64,000 nt of DNA from Streptomyces sp. NRRL S-37 (GCF_000721605.1 NZ_JOIZ01000017.1:124001-188000); one strand, 5' to 3'. Positions 1-8,457 are shown, counted from the first letter of the stretch. Translations and numbers: made by a program. The notes: generated from the letters alone by a model not told the origin.

Positions 1-1884
1 CGCCCGTCCGACTCCGGTGGTACGACCGCGCTGGTCATGCTGCCCGTGGACGTCGCCCAGGGCGGCAAGAAGCCGCAGGGCAAGCCGGGTCAGCCGGGTG
101 CGGGCGGCGGTGGTCCCGCCGCCGCGCAGGCCGCCGCGGGCGCCGCGGCCGCACGGCGTGCCGCCGGGGCCGGCCAGTCCGCGGGCGGTGCCCTCGGCGC
201 CGGCGCGCCCGGTGGCGGCCGGCTCGGTGCCGGTCAGGGTCCGCGGGCCGCGCTGCCCGGACGGGACGGCGTGGGCCGGCCCGACGGAGCGCGGGGGCCG
301 CAGGGCCAGCCGGCCAACTCCACGCCGTCGCTGTTCGACCGGGGTGCTCCCGGTGCGGCTCCGCAGGGCCGTCCGGCTCCGGCCGGCTTCGGCGGCCAGG
401 CGCCCGGTGCCCCGCAGCAGGGCATGCAGGCCGCGGGTCCGAACGGACAGCAGGACCAGGACGCCTTCGGTGGCGGCCGCGGCCAGGTGCCGCCGCAGCG
501 CGGCGGCGGAAAGCCCGAGCGCTCCCGCCGTCCGCAGCTTCCGCCGCGCGGCGGTGCGCGCCCGGAGCTGCCCGGCGGTGACCAGCAGCAGCCGCGCATG
601 CCGAGCTGGAGCGACGAGAACGCCCAGCCGCCGGTGCCGCGCGCCTCGCTGGACGCCCCGCGCGGTCACGAGGAGCCGGACACCGCCCGGACCTCGGCCA
701 TGCCCCGGTTCGACGACCGGCAGGGCCCCGGTGCCACGGCGGAGATGCCCCGGTTCGACGACCGTCAGAACCCCGGTGCGCCCGCCTACGGCGCCCCGCA
801 GAACACGGGCCAGTACGCCCGGCCCGGCGCGAACGGTGCCCAGGACACGGGCCAGTACGCCCAGCCGGGTGCGAACGGTGCCCAGGACACCGGCCAGTAC
901 GCCCAGCCCGGCGCGAACGGTGCCCAGGACACCGGCCAGTACGCCCAACCCGGCGCGAACGGTGCCCAGGACACGGGCCAGTACGCCCAGCCCGGCGCGA
1001 ACGGCGCCCAGGACACCGGCTCGTACGCCCGGCCCGGCGCGAACGGTTCCCAGAACACGGATCCGTTCCTCCGCGGTGACATCTTCGGCGCCCCGCAGGG
1101 TGGTCCGGGCGGGCAGAACCCGGCCGCGACGGGCCGGTTCCCCGCCCCGCAGGGCTACGACAACGGCTCCACCGGCCAGTTCCAGATGCCGGGCCAGGAC
1201 AACGGTGCCACGGGCCGTCACTCCCTCCCGGAGCGTCCGAACGCCGCGGACCCGGCCGTCACCGGCCAGTACGAGCGTCCGCAGCCGAACGGCACGCACG
1301 GAGCCGGCCCGGCCGCCCCGCGTCCGCCGGCCCCGCAGCAGGGCCCCGGCGGTGCCGCGCAGCGGCCCGACGGGCGCGCGGTGTCCGACGCGTGGGCGCT
1401 GCCGCCCGCGTCCGGTCCGGGCGACGGCCGTACGCCGCTGTACGACACGCTGGAGACCAACTGGTTCCACGGTGGCGGGCAGGAGCAGGGCAACGCCTCG
1501 GCTCCGGCACCCCAGCAGCAGCACCAGCCCCAGCAGCCGCAGCAGCCGCAGCAGCCGCAGGGCCCCACCGGCCCGCAGCGGTCCGCTGCCACCGCCTGGC
1601 GCAGCTCGCCCAACGACGAGCTGGTCCGGCAGGCCGAACGCGTCCGGCAGCCGGCCGCGGGCGGCGTCACCACCTCCGGCCTGCCGCGCCGGGTGCCCAA
1701 GGCGAACCTCGTCCCGGGCACGGCTCAGCAGCAACAGCACCAGAGCGGTCCTCAGGTCTCGCGCGCCCCCGATGACGTGCGCGGCCGGCTGACCAATCTC
1801 CGTCGGGGTATCGCACAGGGTCGTCAGGCCGGCACCACCCAGACCGGCAGCTTCCCGAACCCCACTCACCAGCAGGAGCGTTAG
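1..1884 (+). CDS. cvnA: CvnA1, sensor-kinase-like conservon protein, C-terminal part (5' end outside window)
   Basis: The gene enters the window already in frame; the first residues (GGTTALVMLPVD) match the end of the histidine-kinase-like ATPase domain of the full-length paralogue at 3478-6714. About 600 residues of Pro/Gln/Gly/Ala-rich, probably disordered tail follow, with six 14-residue repeats (799-1050) and a polyQ/QP stretch near 1515-1560. The last ~70 residues carry a motif also found at the end of the second CvnA (GLPRRVPKANLV, then QVSRAP-DVRGRL-NLRRG, ending QER). In this family CvnA is a membrane protein that works with CvnB, CvnC and the GTPase CvnD. The TAG stop directly abuts the cvnB start, so translation is probably coupled. 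Identity is secure from the operon; the function of the tail is unknown. Confidence 0.9.
   Translation, partial: RPSDSGGTTALVMLPVDVAQGGKKPQGKPGQPGAGGGGPAAAQAAAGAAAARRAAGAGQSAGGALGAGAPGGGRLGAGQGPRAALPGRDGVGRPDGARGPQGQPANSTPSLFDRGAPGAAPQGRPAPAGFGGQAPGAPQQGMQAAGPNGQQDQDAFGGGRGQVPPQRGGGKPERSRRPQLPPRGGARPELPGGDQQQPRMPSWSDENAQPPVPRASLDAPRGHEEPDTARTSAMPRFDDRQGPGATAEMPRFDDRQNPGAPAYGAPQNTGQYARPGANGAQDTGQYAQPGANGAQDTGQYAQPGANGAQDTGQYAQPGANGAQDTGQYAQPGANGAQDTGSYARPGANGSQNTDPFLRGDIFGAPQGGPGGQNPAATGRFPAPQGYDNGSTGQFQMPGQDNGATGRHSLPERPNAADPAVTGQYERPQPNGTHGAGPAAPRPPAPQQGPGGAAQRPDGRAVSDAWALPPASGPGDGRTPLYDTLETNWFHGGGQEQGNASAPAPQQQHQPQQPQQPQQPQGPTGPQRSAATAWRSSPNDELVRQAERVRQPAAGGVTTSGLPRRVPKANLVPGTAQQQQHQSGPQVSRAPDDVRGRLTNLRRGIAQGRQAGTTQTGSFPNPTHQQER
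799..1050 (+). repeat. Six tandem 42-bp repeats inside cvnA1
   Basis: Six consecutive in-frame 42-bp units encode variants of QDTGQYAQPGANGA. The inner four are nearly identical; the outer two vary (QN for QD, AR for AQ, SY for QY). Copy number is likely to vary between strains. The second CvnA has no equivalent array. Confidence 0.9.
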
Positions 1885-2307
1885 TTGAGCCCGATGAGCC
1901 AGGCGGCACAGAACCTCAACTGGTTGATCACCAACTTCGTGGACAACACCCCCGGGGTGTCCCACACCGTCGTCGTGTCCGCCGACGGTCTTCTGCTGGC
2001 CATGTCCGAGGGGTTCCCGCGCGACCGCGCGGACCAGCTCGCGGCCGTCGCCTCGGGACTGACCTCCCTGACGGCCGGCGCCTCCCGGATCTTCGAAGGC
2101 GGCAGCGTGGCCCAGACGGTCGTCGAGATGGAGAGAGGATTTCTCTTCCTCATGTCCGTCTCCGACGGCTCGTCCCTGGCCGTTCTCGCGCACCCCGAGT
2201 GCGACATCGGCCTCGTCGGCTACGAGATGGCGCTCCTGGTCGACCGCGCGGGAGCGGTCCTCACCCCGGACCTCCGCGCCGAACTACAAGGAAGTCTGCT
2301 CCACTGA
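1885..2307 (+). CDS. cvnB: CvnB1, roadblock/LC7-domain protein
   Basis: A 140-residue roadblock/LC7 protein, the usual length for CvnB. The core reads NWLITNFVDNTPGVSHTVVVS, then a SEGFPRDRADQLAAVASGL helix, as in MglB-like regulators of small GTPases. It differs from the second copy (6716-7138) at only a handful of residues. The TTG start follows the cvnA1 TAG immediately; an in-frame ATG three codons on (1894) is an alternative. The inferred role is a scaffold or GTPase regulator acting on CvnD at the membrane. Confidence 0.92.
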   Translation: MSPMSQAAQNLNWLITNFVDNTPGVSHTVVVSADGLLLAMSEGFPRDRADQLAAVASGLTSLTAGASRIFEGGSVAQTVVEMERGFLFLMSVSDGSSLAVLAHPECDIGLVGYEMALLVDRAGAVLTPDLRAELQGSLLH

Positions 2308-2418
2308 TCGGCCCCGGCACCACCCGTCTCACCAAATCACCGTCCGGCCGCCACAATCCCCCCACCGGCCCCGTCAGACGGCTTGACCGACCGACTTGCT
2401 GTCCCGCCCGGAGGACCC

Positions 2419-2814
2419 ATGACCCCGCCCACCGCCTCTCATGATCCGTACGCGGAACCGTACGAGGACGAGGGCGACCAGCCGCTGGTGCGTCCGTATG
2501 CGATGACCGGCGGCCGGACCAGGCCGCGTTATCAGCTGGCCATCGAGGCACTGATCAGTACGACGGCCGATCCGGCAGCGCTCATGGGACTCCTTCCGGA
2601 GCACCAGCGCATCTGCCATCTGTGCCGTGAGGTGAAGTCGGTCGCCGAGGTCTCGGCGCTGCTCAACATGCCACTGGGTGTTGCCCGGATCCTGGTGGCC
2701 GACTTGGCGGAGGCGGGACTCGTCGCCGTGCACCAGCCGGGCGGCGACGAGACGACCGGCGCCCCCGATGTGACACTGCTCGAAAGGGTGCTCAGTGGAC
2801 TTCGCAAGCTCTAA
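2419..2814 (+). CDS. cvnC: CvnC1, DUF742 protein
   Basis: A 131-residue DUF742 protein. Conserved features are VRPYAMTGGRTRPRYQLAIEAL, the cysteine pair in ICHLCREVKSVAEVSALL, then a winged-helix-like LGVARILVADLAEAGLVAVHQP segment. The ATG at 2419 is chosen because GGAGG precedes it closely; a TTG at 2383 lacks such a site. The 111-bp gap from cvnB1 shows no clear promoter. Its last 20 bases overlap the cvnD1 start, indicating coupled translation. Function in the conservon is not established; the fold suggests protein or DNA contact. Confidence 0.9.
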   Translation: MTPPTASHDPYAEPYEDEGDQPLVRPYAMTGGRTRPRYQLAIEALISTTADPAALMGLLPEHQRICHLCREVKSVAEVSALLNMPLGVARILVADLAEAGLVAVHQPGGDETTGAPDVTLLERVLSGLRKL

Positions 2815-3100
2815 CGGCGGGACGGTCTCCGAGAACCGTGCCACCACGTCCGCGAAGATCGTGGTGGCGGGCGGCTTCGGCGTGGGCAAGACCACGTTCG
2901 TCGGGGCCGTTTCGGAGATCAACCCGCTGCGCACGGAGGCCGTCATGACGTCCGCCTCGGCGGGCATCGACGACCTCACCCACACCGGGGACAAGACCAC
3001 CACCACGGTGGCCATGGACTTCGGCCGTATCACCCTGGCGGATGCGAAGAGTGCGTTGATCACATTGGTCGAGCACGCTCTCATGGCGCGTCTCAGGTAA
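2795..3100 (+). CDS. cvnD: CvnD1, small GTPase with internal in-frame deletion (probably non-functional as read)
   Basis: The GTG start overlaps the end of cvnC1 by 20 bp. The protein keeps the Walker A/P-loop (GGFGVGKTTFVGAVSE) and the switch-like region (DDLTHTGDKTTTTVAMDFGRITL), then jumps after Leu81 straight to the C-terminal helix (ADAKSALITLVEHALMARLR). Family members are about 190 residues; this reading is 101. The missing middle would hold the G3 (GTPGQ) and G4 motifs needed for GTP binding and hydrolysis. The frame is kept, so the product may be made but should not work as a GTPase. A real deletion and an assembly collapse are both possible; see findings. Confidence 0.85.
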   Translation: MDFASSNGGTVSENRATTSAKIVVAGGFGVGKTTFVGAVSEINPLRTEAVMTSASAGIDDLTHTGDKTTTTVAMDFGRITLADAKSALITLVEHALMARLR

Positions 3101-3161
3101 AGCCGGAAAAAGAGGCGACATACAGCAGTTGTCGTAGACGTCCCGGAGCCGGCTGTGTCCT

Positions 3162-3190
3162 TTGACACCGCCGGCCCCGGTGTTCATAAC
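3162..3190 (+). promoter_or_regulatory. Candidate housekeeping promoter upstream of cvnA2
   Basis: TTGACA (3162-3167), a 17-bp spacer and CATAAC (3185-3190) fit a HrdB-type promoter on the + strand. It lies in the 377-bp gap between the two conservons, which is less GC-rich than its flanks. Transcription from here would leave a 5' leader of about 280 nt before the cvnA2 GTG. Nothing else convincing was seen in the gap. Confidence 0.5.
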
Positions 3191-3477
3191 GTTTCGGCAG
3201 AGGAATCGGAGGAGACCGACACGCGACGCGGTCGCGCGGTACCGCTGTGCGCACGAACGAACCGCCTTTTGCCGGTGCTCGCTCTGTATGACCGTTTTAT
3301 CTAGGACTTACATCACTCGGATTCCCCGCCCTCCCATGTTTGGAAGAGCTCTGGTCGGCATGCTGGAATGCCTGAACTGCCCAATAGTCAAAGACGTACT
3401 CCACAGTCGATGGCACACCGGGCTCTGAGACACAGCGGCACAACGATGGTGCCGACCGCCGAGAGGTTGTTGGTCGA

Positions 3478-6400
3478 GTGAGGCGAAGCAAGAACAGTCC
3501 CGAGCCGTCGTCGGCCCGGGGCAACTTCACGCCGCCGCCGCGCACAGCGGCGCCCGCCCCCGTGCCCGGTCCCGAACCGACGGCCGCACCCGCCAAGAGC
3601 GGAGGCCGCCTTTCCCCGCGCAACTGGCGCGTGACGACCAGGCTGAACGCGATCCTGCTCATACCCGTGCTGGTCGGCCTGGTCATGGGCGGCTTCCAGG
3701 TGAAGGGCTCGATCGACACCTGGAACGAGGCCGAGGACGCGGAGAACACCGCGCGTCTGGTGCAGGCCTCCCTCGCCTACGCCGACGCCCTCTACAACGA
3801 GCGGGACGTCACCGCGGTTCCGCTGCTGCAGGGCAAGGGCACGAGCGACCCGGACGTCACCAAGGCCCGCGCCGCGACCGACAAGGCCGCCGACGCCTTC
3901 GACGAGGCCGCGCAGAGCATGCCGGACAAGCCCGGCCTGAAGCGCCGGATGGACCTGTTCCGCAAGGTCGAGCCCCAGCTGGCCACGCTGCGCGCCGCCG
4001 CGTACACCTCCAAGCTCAAGGGTGTCGCGACCGAGGAGGGCTACGTCGCCGTCGCCCACCCCCTGATGGAGTTCGCCAACGACCTCGGTCTGGGCACCGG
4101 CAACATCACCAGCTACGGACGCACGGTCTACGCGATCTCGCTGACCAAGTCGGCCCTGTCGCTGGAGCGTTCCATCGGCATGCACCTGCTGGTGAAGCCC
4201 GGTCCGACCGACAGCCAGCTCGCCAGCCAGCGCGTGGCCCTCTCCTCGTACGCCTACCTCGAGCGCATCGCCGTCGAGGAGTACCGGGGCGGTGGCACCG
4301 AGGCCGACGCGGAGAAGCTGGAGCAGACGGCGCAGCGGATCGAGGCCGAGGGCACGGCGATGGCCCGGGACGCCAAGCAGCGGGACCCGGACTACGTGGC
4401 GCCGCCCGCGAAGACGGAGACGATGATCTCCGAGCTGGGCCGGCTCCCCTCCACGGAGGCGTCCGCCCGTGCCGAACTCGCCGCCCAGGGCATCACCCCC
4501 GCCAACTGGTGGGCCGTGAACACCCTCAAGTTCGACGGTTACCGCGAGATCGAGGCCGACCTCACCGACAGCGCGGTGAGCGAGGCCGCGCAGATCGCCG
4601 ACGACGCCCAGCGCGACGCCCTCATCACCGGTGCCGCCGTCGTCATCGCCCTGCTCGCCGCGTTCATCCTGGCCGGCATGGTGGCCCGCCAGATGAGCCG
4701 CTCCATGCGCCAGCTGCGCAACGCCGCCTTCGGCATCGCCGAGCAGCGCCTGCCGATGCTGGTCGACCAGCTCTCCCGTACCGACCCCGGCCGGGTCGAC
4801 ACCAAGGTCGCGCCGATCCCGATCTCCACCACCGACGAGATCGGCGAGGTCGCCCGCGCCTTCGACCAGGTCCACCGCGAGGCCGTCCGGCTCGCCGCCG
4901 AGCAGGCCCTGCTGCGGGGCAACATCAACGCGATCTTCACCAACCTGTCGCGCCGCAACCAGTCGCTGATCGAGGGCCAGCTGAGCCTGATCACCGACCT
5001 GGAGAACAACGAGGCCGATCCGGACCAGCTGGAGAGCCTCTTCCGCCTGGACCACCTCGCGACCCGTATGCGCCGCAACGGCGAGAACCTCCTGGTCCTC
5101 GCCGGCGAGGAGCCCGGCCGCCGCTGGGACCAGCCGGTGCCGCTGGTCGACGTGCTGCGCGCCGCCTCCTCCGAGGTGGAACAGTACGAGCGCATCGAGC
5201 TGTCCGGTGTCCCCGAGGCCGAGATCCACGGCCGCGCGGTGACCGACCTCGTGCACCTGCTCGCCGAGCTCCTGGAGAACGCCACCACGTTCTCCTCCCC
5301 GCAGACCAAGGTCCGCGTCACCGCGACCCGTCTGCCCGACGGCCGCGTGATGGTCGAGATCCACGACAAGGGCATCGGCCTGACCGCCGAGGACTTCGCC
5401 GACATCAACCACAAGCTGGCCAACCCGCCGACCGTGGACGCCGCGATCTCGCAGCGCATGGGCCTGTTCGTGGTCGGCCGGCTGTCCGACCGGCACGGCA
5501 TCCGGGTCCAGCTGCGCCCCTCGGGCGAGCAGGCCGGCACCACCTCGCTGGTCATGCTGCCGGACGCGATCACCCACGGTGGCGGCGGCGAGCAGCAGCC
5601 GGACCGCGACGAGTTCACGGTCTCGCAGATCATCCCGGAGCAGAACTTCCAGGGTGAGGACTTCGGCCGCCAGCCGCTGCGCACCGCCGCGGAGCTGGGC
5701 TTCGACGACAGCCGCTACGAGGTCCCGGACGACATCCGCGACCTGGACCCGGTCGGCCGTTCCCTGATGCGCGAGGAGCGCCGGGCGGCCCTGGAGTCCC
5801 AGGCGCAGCCCGAGCCGGCCGCCGCGAACGCCCAGGAGACCCCCGAGGCGCCCGCCTACCCGGACGGGTTCGCCGCCCAGCAGGGCTACGACGACGGCCA
5901 GGGCTACCAGGGCGACGGCCAGGGCTTCGACGCCGGCTACCAGGAGCAGCAGACCGCCGGGTACGACCAGCAGGCGTACGACAACGGGCAGCACACGGCG
6001 TACGAGGAACCGCAGCAGCAGCAGACGTACGGCGAGGGGTTCTACGCGCCGGACGGCGGGGCGGCGCGGAACGACGCCTTCCCGTCCAACGACGCCTTCC
6101 CGTCCAACGGCGGCTACCCGGACGCCTCCTACGCGGAGCCGGCCCAGGACGATTGGCCGCAGCAGGGCGGTTACCACAACGGCTACCCGGACCAGTACCC
6201 TGCTCAGGCCCCGGAATCGGAAAATACGCAGGCCGCTGACGCACGTGAGCAGGACAGCGTAGGCTTCGACCGTCCGGGACCGGCTGTCTCCGACGTCCAC
6301 CCGCTGACCGACGCCGGGCTTCCCCGCCGCGGATCCACCGCGGGCGGCGCGAACGGCTCGAGCGGCGCGCGGCGTATGGACCAGGAGCCGCCGGCTTCCA

Positions 6401-6714
6401 CTCCGGAGGGCAACGGCGACAGCGGCTGGCGTTCGGCGAACGACGAGCACTGGCAGCAGGCATCGTCGCTCCGGAAGCCCAAGGCCGGCGGAGTGACCTC
6501 TTCCGGTCTGCCGCGGCGCGTCCCCAAGGCCAATCTGGTCCAGGGAGCCGCCGAGGCCACCCCCCAGGGAGGCCCCCAGGTCTCCCGCGCCCCGGAAGAC
6601 GTCCGGGGCAGGCTGAGCAACCTGCGTCGCGGTGTCCAAAAGGGCCGCAGCGCGGGCAGTGAAACGAACGGTCAGGGCTTCGGTTCTGACAGCACCTACA
6701 ACCAGGAGCGTTAG
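3478..6714 (+). CDS. cvnA: CvnA2, sensor-histidine-kinase-like conservon protein
   Basis: A 1078-residue protein with a short Pro-rich cytoplasmic start, TM1 at about 55-73, an extracytoplasmic nitrate-sensor-like domain to about 380, TM2 at about 382-404, a HAMP-like linker and an HATPase domain at about 590-705. The N box (ELLENA, around E600) and G1 box (DKGIGL, from D630) are intact. The conserved phospho-accepting histidine of classical kinases is not evident; the corresponding segment reads NINAIFTNLSRRNQSLIEGQL. A ~350-residue Gln/Tyr/Gly-rich tail ends in the motif shared with CvnA1. The GTG start is the first of a long frame. It heads a cvnA-B-C-D operon. Confidence 0.92.
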   Translation: MRRSKNSPEPSSARGNFTPPPRTAAPAPVPGPEPTAAPAKSGGRLSPRNWRVTTRLNAILLIPVLVGLVMGGFQVKGSIDTWNEAEDAENTARLVQASLAYADALYNERDVTAVPLLQGKGTSDPDVTKARAATDKAADAFDEAAQSMPDKPGLKRRMDLFRKVEPQLATLRAAAYTSKLKGVATEEGYVAVAHPLMEFANDLGLGTGNITSYGRTVYAISLTKSALSLERSIGMHLLVKPGPTDSQLASQRVALSSYAYLERIAVEEYRGGGTEADAEKLEQTAQRIEAEGTAMARDAKQRDPDYVAPPAKTETMISELGRLPSTEASARAELAAQGITPANWWAVNTLKFDGYREIEADLTDSAVSEAAQIADDAQRDALITGAAVVIALLAAFILAGMVARQMSRSMRQLRNAAFGIAEQRLPMLVDQLSRTDPGRVDTKVAPIPISTTDEIGEVARAFDQVHREAVRLAAEQALLRGNINAIFTNLSRRNQSLIEGQLSLITDLENNEADPDQLESLFRLDHLATRMRRNGENLLVLAGEEPGRRWDQPVPLVDVLRAASSEVEQYERIELSGVPEAEIHGRAVTDLVHLLAELLENATTFSSPQTKVRVTATRLPDGRVMVEIHDKGIGLTAEDFADINHKLANPPTVDAAISQRMGLFVVGRLSDRHGIRVQLRPSGEQAGTTSLVMLPDAITHGGGGEQQPDRDEFTVSQIIPEQNFQGEDFGRQPLRTAAELGFDDSRYEVPDDIRDLDPVGRSLMREERRAALESQAQPEPAAANAQETPEAPAYPDGFAAQQGYDDGQGYQGDGQGFDAGYQEQQTAGYDQQAYDNGQHTAYEEPQQQQTYGEGFYAPDGGAARNDAFPSNDAFPSNGGYPDASYAEPAQDDWPQQGGYHNGYPDQYPAQAPESENTQAADAREQDSVGFDRPGPAVSDVHPLTDAGLPRRGSTAGGANGSSGARRMDQEPPASTPEGNGDSGWRSANDEHWQQASSLRKPKAGGVTSSGLPRRVPKANLVQGAAEATPQGGPQVSRAPEDVRGRLSNLRRGVQKGRSAGSETNGQGFGSDSTYNQER

Positions 6715-6715
6715 T

Positions 6716-7138
6716 GTGAGCCCGATGAGCCAGGCGGCACAGAACCTGAACTGGTTGATCACCAACTTCGTGGACAACACCCCGGGGGTGTCCCACACGG
6801 TGGTGGTCTCCGCCGACGGACTCCTTCTGGCGATGTCCGAAGGCTTTCCGCGCGACCGCGCCGACCAGCTCGCTGCCGTCGCCTCCGGCCTGACGTCTCT
6901 GACGGCAGGCGCCTCCCGGATCTTCGAGGGCGGCAGCGTGAACCAGACGGTTGTGGAGATGGAGCGGGGATTCCTGTTCATCATGTCCATTTCTGATGGC
7001 TCGTCGCTCGCGGTTCTCGCACATCCCGAGGCGGACATCGGCCTCATTGGGTACGAGATGGCCCTTCTGGTCGACCGGGCCGGTACGGTCCTGACCCCGG
7101 ATCTTCGAGCAGAGCTCCAAGGGAGCCTTCTCAACTAG
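6716..7138 (+). CDS. cvnB: CvnB2, roadblock/LC7-domain protein
   Basis: A 140-residue roadblock protein almost identical to CvnB1; differences include VN for VA and several near the C-terminus. The GTG start lies one base after the cvnA2 TAG, the same arrangement as in the first conservon. The very high similarity indicates recent duplication or gene conversion between the neighbouring conservons. The expected role is partner or regulator of the CvnD GTPase. Confidence 0.92.
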   Translation: MSPMSQAAQNLNWLITNFVDNTPGVSHTVVVSADGLLLAMSEGFPRDRADQLAAVASGLTSLTAGASRIFEGGSVNQTVVEMERGFLFIMSISDGSSLAVLAHPEADIGLIGYEMALLVDRAGTVLTPDLRAELQGSLLN

Positions 7139-7232
7139 AGGACAGACGGTGCGTTTTGGCGTTCCGGGGCCGTAAGGTTTCGGGACGCGGCTCCACAGCG
7201 ATGGGTGCCAGGCACAGTCGGAGGAGGAGAAA

Positions 7233-7805
7233 GTGGCAACACCCCCAGACGGTTCATCCGCGGGCAACTGGTCGTACGGCCCCGCCCAGGGCCAGCACGA
7301 CGGTTCCCAGAACCGGTACGGATACCCCTCCGCGCCCCACCACGGTCAGCCGTACGCGCCGCAGGGCCCCGGCCCTTCGCCGTACGACCAGCCGCACGCC
7401 CCGCGCATCCAGCCGGTGCAGCCGCAACGCCGGGCACCCGAGCCGACGCCCGCCGGGGCGTCGAACAATCCCCTGGTGCGCCCGTACGCGATGACGGGCG
7501 GCCGCACCAGGCCGCGGTACCAGCTCGCCATCGAGGCGCTGGTGCACACCACCGCGCAGCCGCACCAGATGCAGGGCCAGCTGCCCGAGCATCAGCGGAT
7601 CTGCACCCTCTGCCGGGAGATCAAGTCGGTGGCCGAGATCTCGGCCCTGCTGACGATCCCTCTCGGTGTGGCCAGGATCCTCGTCGCCGACTTGGCGGAG
7701 GCGGGACTGGTCGCCATCCATCAGCCCGGCGGCGACGAGAACGCCGGCGGCCAGCCAGACGTGACACTGCTCGAAAGGGTGCTCAGTGGACTTCGCAAGC
7801 TCTAG
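7233..7805 (+). CDS. cvnC: CvnC2, DUF742 protein with extended N-terminus
   Basis: A 190-residue DUF742 protein. The first ~75 residues are Gln/Pro/Tyr/Gly-rich and probably disordered, unlike the short start of CvnC1. The rest matches CvnC1 (VRPYAMTGGRTRPRYQLAIEAL, ICTLCREIKSVAEISALL, LGVARILVADLAEAGLVAIHQP). The GTG start is preceded by a strong GGAGGAGA site. The last ~45 bases are identical to those of cvnC1 and contain the overlapping cvnD start. Confidence 0.9.
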   Translation: MATPPDGSSAGNWSYGPAQGQHDGSQNRYGYPSAPHHGQPYAPQGPGPSPYDQPHAPRIQPVQPQRRAPEPTPAGASNNPLVRPYAMTGGRTRPRYQLAIEALVHTTAQPHQMQGQLPEHQRICTLCREIKSVAEISALLTIPLGVARILVADLAEAGLVAIHQPGGDENAGGQPDVTLLERVLSGLRKL

Positions 7806-8166
7806 CGGCGGTCCTTCCCGCTCCACCACCTCGGCGAAGATCGTGGTGGCGGGTGGCTTCGGCGTGGGCAAGACCACGTTCGTCGGGGCCGTTTCGGAGA
7901 TCAACCCGCTGCGCACGGAAGCCGTCATGACGTCCGCCTCGGCGGGCATCGACGACCTCACCCACACCGGGGACAAGACCACCACCACGGTGGCCATGGA
8001 CTTCGGCCGTATCACCCTGCAGCCGTACCAGCCGGACGAGGTGCGCGAGGCGCTGCAGATCGGGCCCGACACTCCGATCATCACCACCGACGCGCGGCAT
8101 CGCGCCGACGCGAAGTCGGCGCTGATCACTCTCGTGGAGCACGCGCTGATGGCGCGCCTGCGCTGA
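7786..8166 (+). CDS. cvnD: CvnD2, small GTPase with internal in-frame deletion (probably non-functional as read)
   Basis: The GTG start overlaps cvnC2 by 20 bp. The P-loop GGFGVGKTT and the following ~50 residues match CvnD1. After RITL (Leu ending at 8019) the sequence jumps to QPYQPDEVREALQIGPDTPIITTDARHRADAKSAL. The product is 126 residues against about 190 in the family, so roughly 65 residues are missing, including the expected G3 and G4 motifs. The break is at the same codon as in CvnD1, but this copy keeps about 25 more residues on the 3' side. The frame is preserved. Confidence 0.85.
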   Translation: MDFASSSGGPSRSTTSAKIVVAGGFGVGKTTFVGAVSEINPLRTEAVMTSASAGIDDLTHTGDKTTTTVAMDFGRITLQPYQPDEVREALQIGPDTPIITTDARHRADAKSALITLVEHALMARLR

Positions 8167-8250
8167 CGGATGCCGCCGCCTGCGGGCGGCGCCTCGCCGG
8201 CGCCGAGCGGCGCAACGCCCCCTGCGGCCACTGGGTTGCCGGGGGCTGTT

Positions 8251-8397
8251 GCATGCCGGGTGCGGGCAGTCTGTGGTTTGTCGCGCAGTTCCCCGCGCCC
8301 CTGGAGGGTGGCCGCTCGCGCATGCCAGGTGCGGGCAGTTCGTGGCTGGTCGCGCCCGCGCAGCGGAGCCGCATATCGTCACAGCCCCGCGCCCCTG
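8251..8397. repeat. Two degenerate copies of a dispersed Streptomyces intergenic repeat
   Basis: The block GCATGCC-GGTGCGGGCAGT followed by a TGGT/TTGTCGCGC core occurs at 8251-8303 and again from 8320, where the second copy is interrupted before CCCCGCGCCCCTG. The same core forms the perfect palindrome at 13910-13950 and a degraded version near 45050-45095. The rest of the 295-bp gap between cvnD2 and accE holds only this and the terminator. Confidence 0.65.
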
Positions 8398-8421
8398 GGG
8401 CGGTGCCCCTGCCGGGGTGTG

Positions 8422-8457
8422 AAGAAGGGCCCCTCCTTTTGTGGAGGGGCCCTTCTT
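8422..8457. terminator. Bidirectional terminator between cvnD2 and accE
   Basis: A perfect 15-bp stem (8422-8436 with 8443-8457) closes a 6-nt TTTTGT loop. It lies between the convergent cvn operon and accE, ending just before the accE stop. Confidence 0.85.

Noticed and set aside
786..1082. Repetitive - strand frame (WAPFAPGWAYWPVS units)
   Set aside because: It is the complement of the CvnA1 tandem repeats, not an independent gene.
3162..3428. 88-codon frame in the gap between the conservons
   Set aside because: Third-position GC is not coding-like, there is no ribosome site, and it overlaps the likely cvnA2 promoter.
3388..7134. A 1248-codon open frame on the - strand opposite cvnA2-cvnB2
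   Set aside because: It is the antisense shadow of high-GC genes: no recognisable domain, Val/Leu/Gly/Arg-rich runs, and it mirrors the real cvnA2 reading.
8251..8397. Possible CRISPR array
   Set aside because: There are only two degenerate copies with no regular spacers; they match a dispersed Streptomyces repeat instead.
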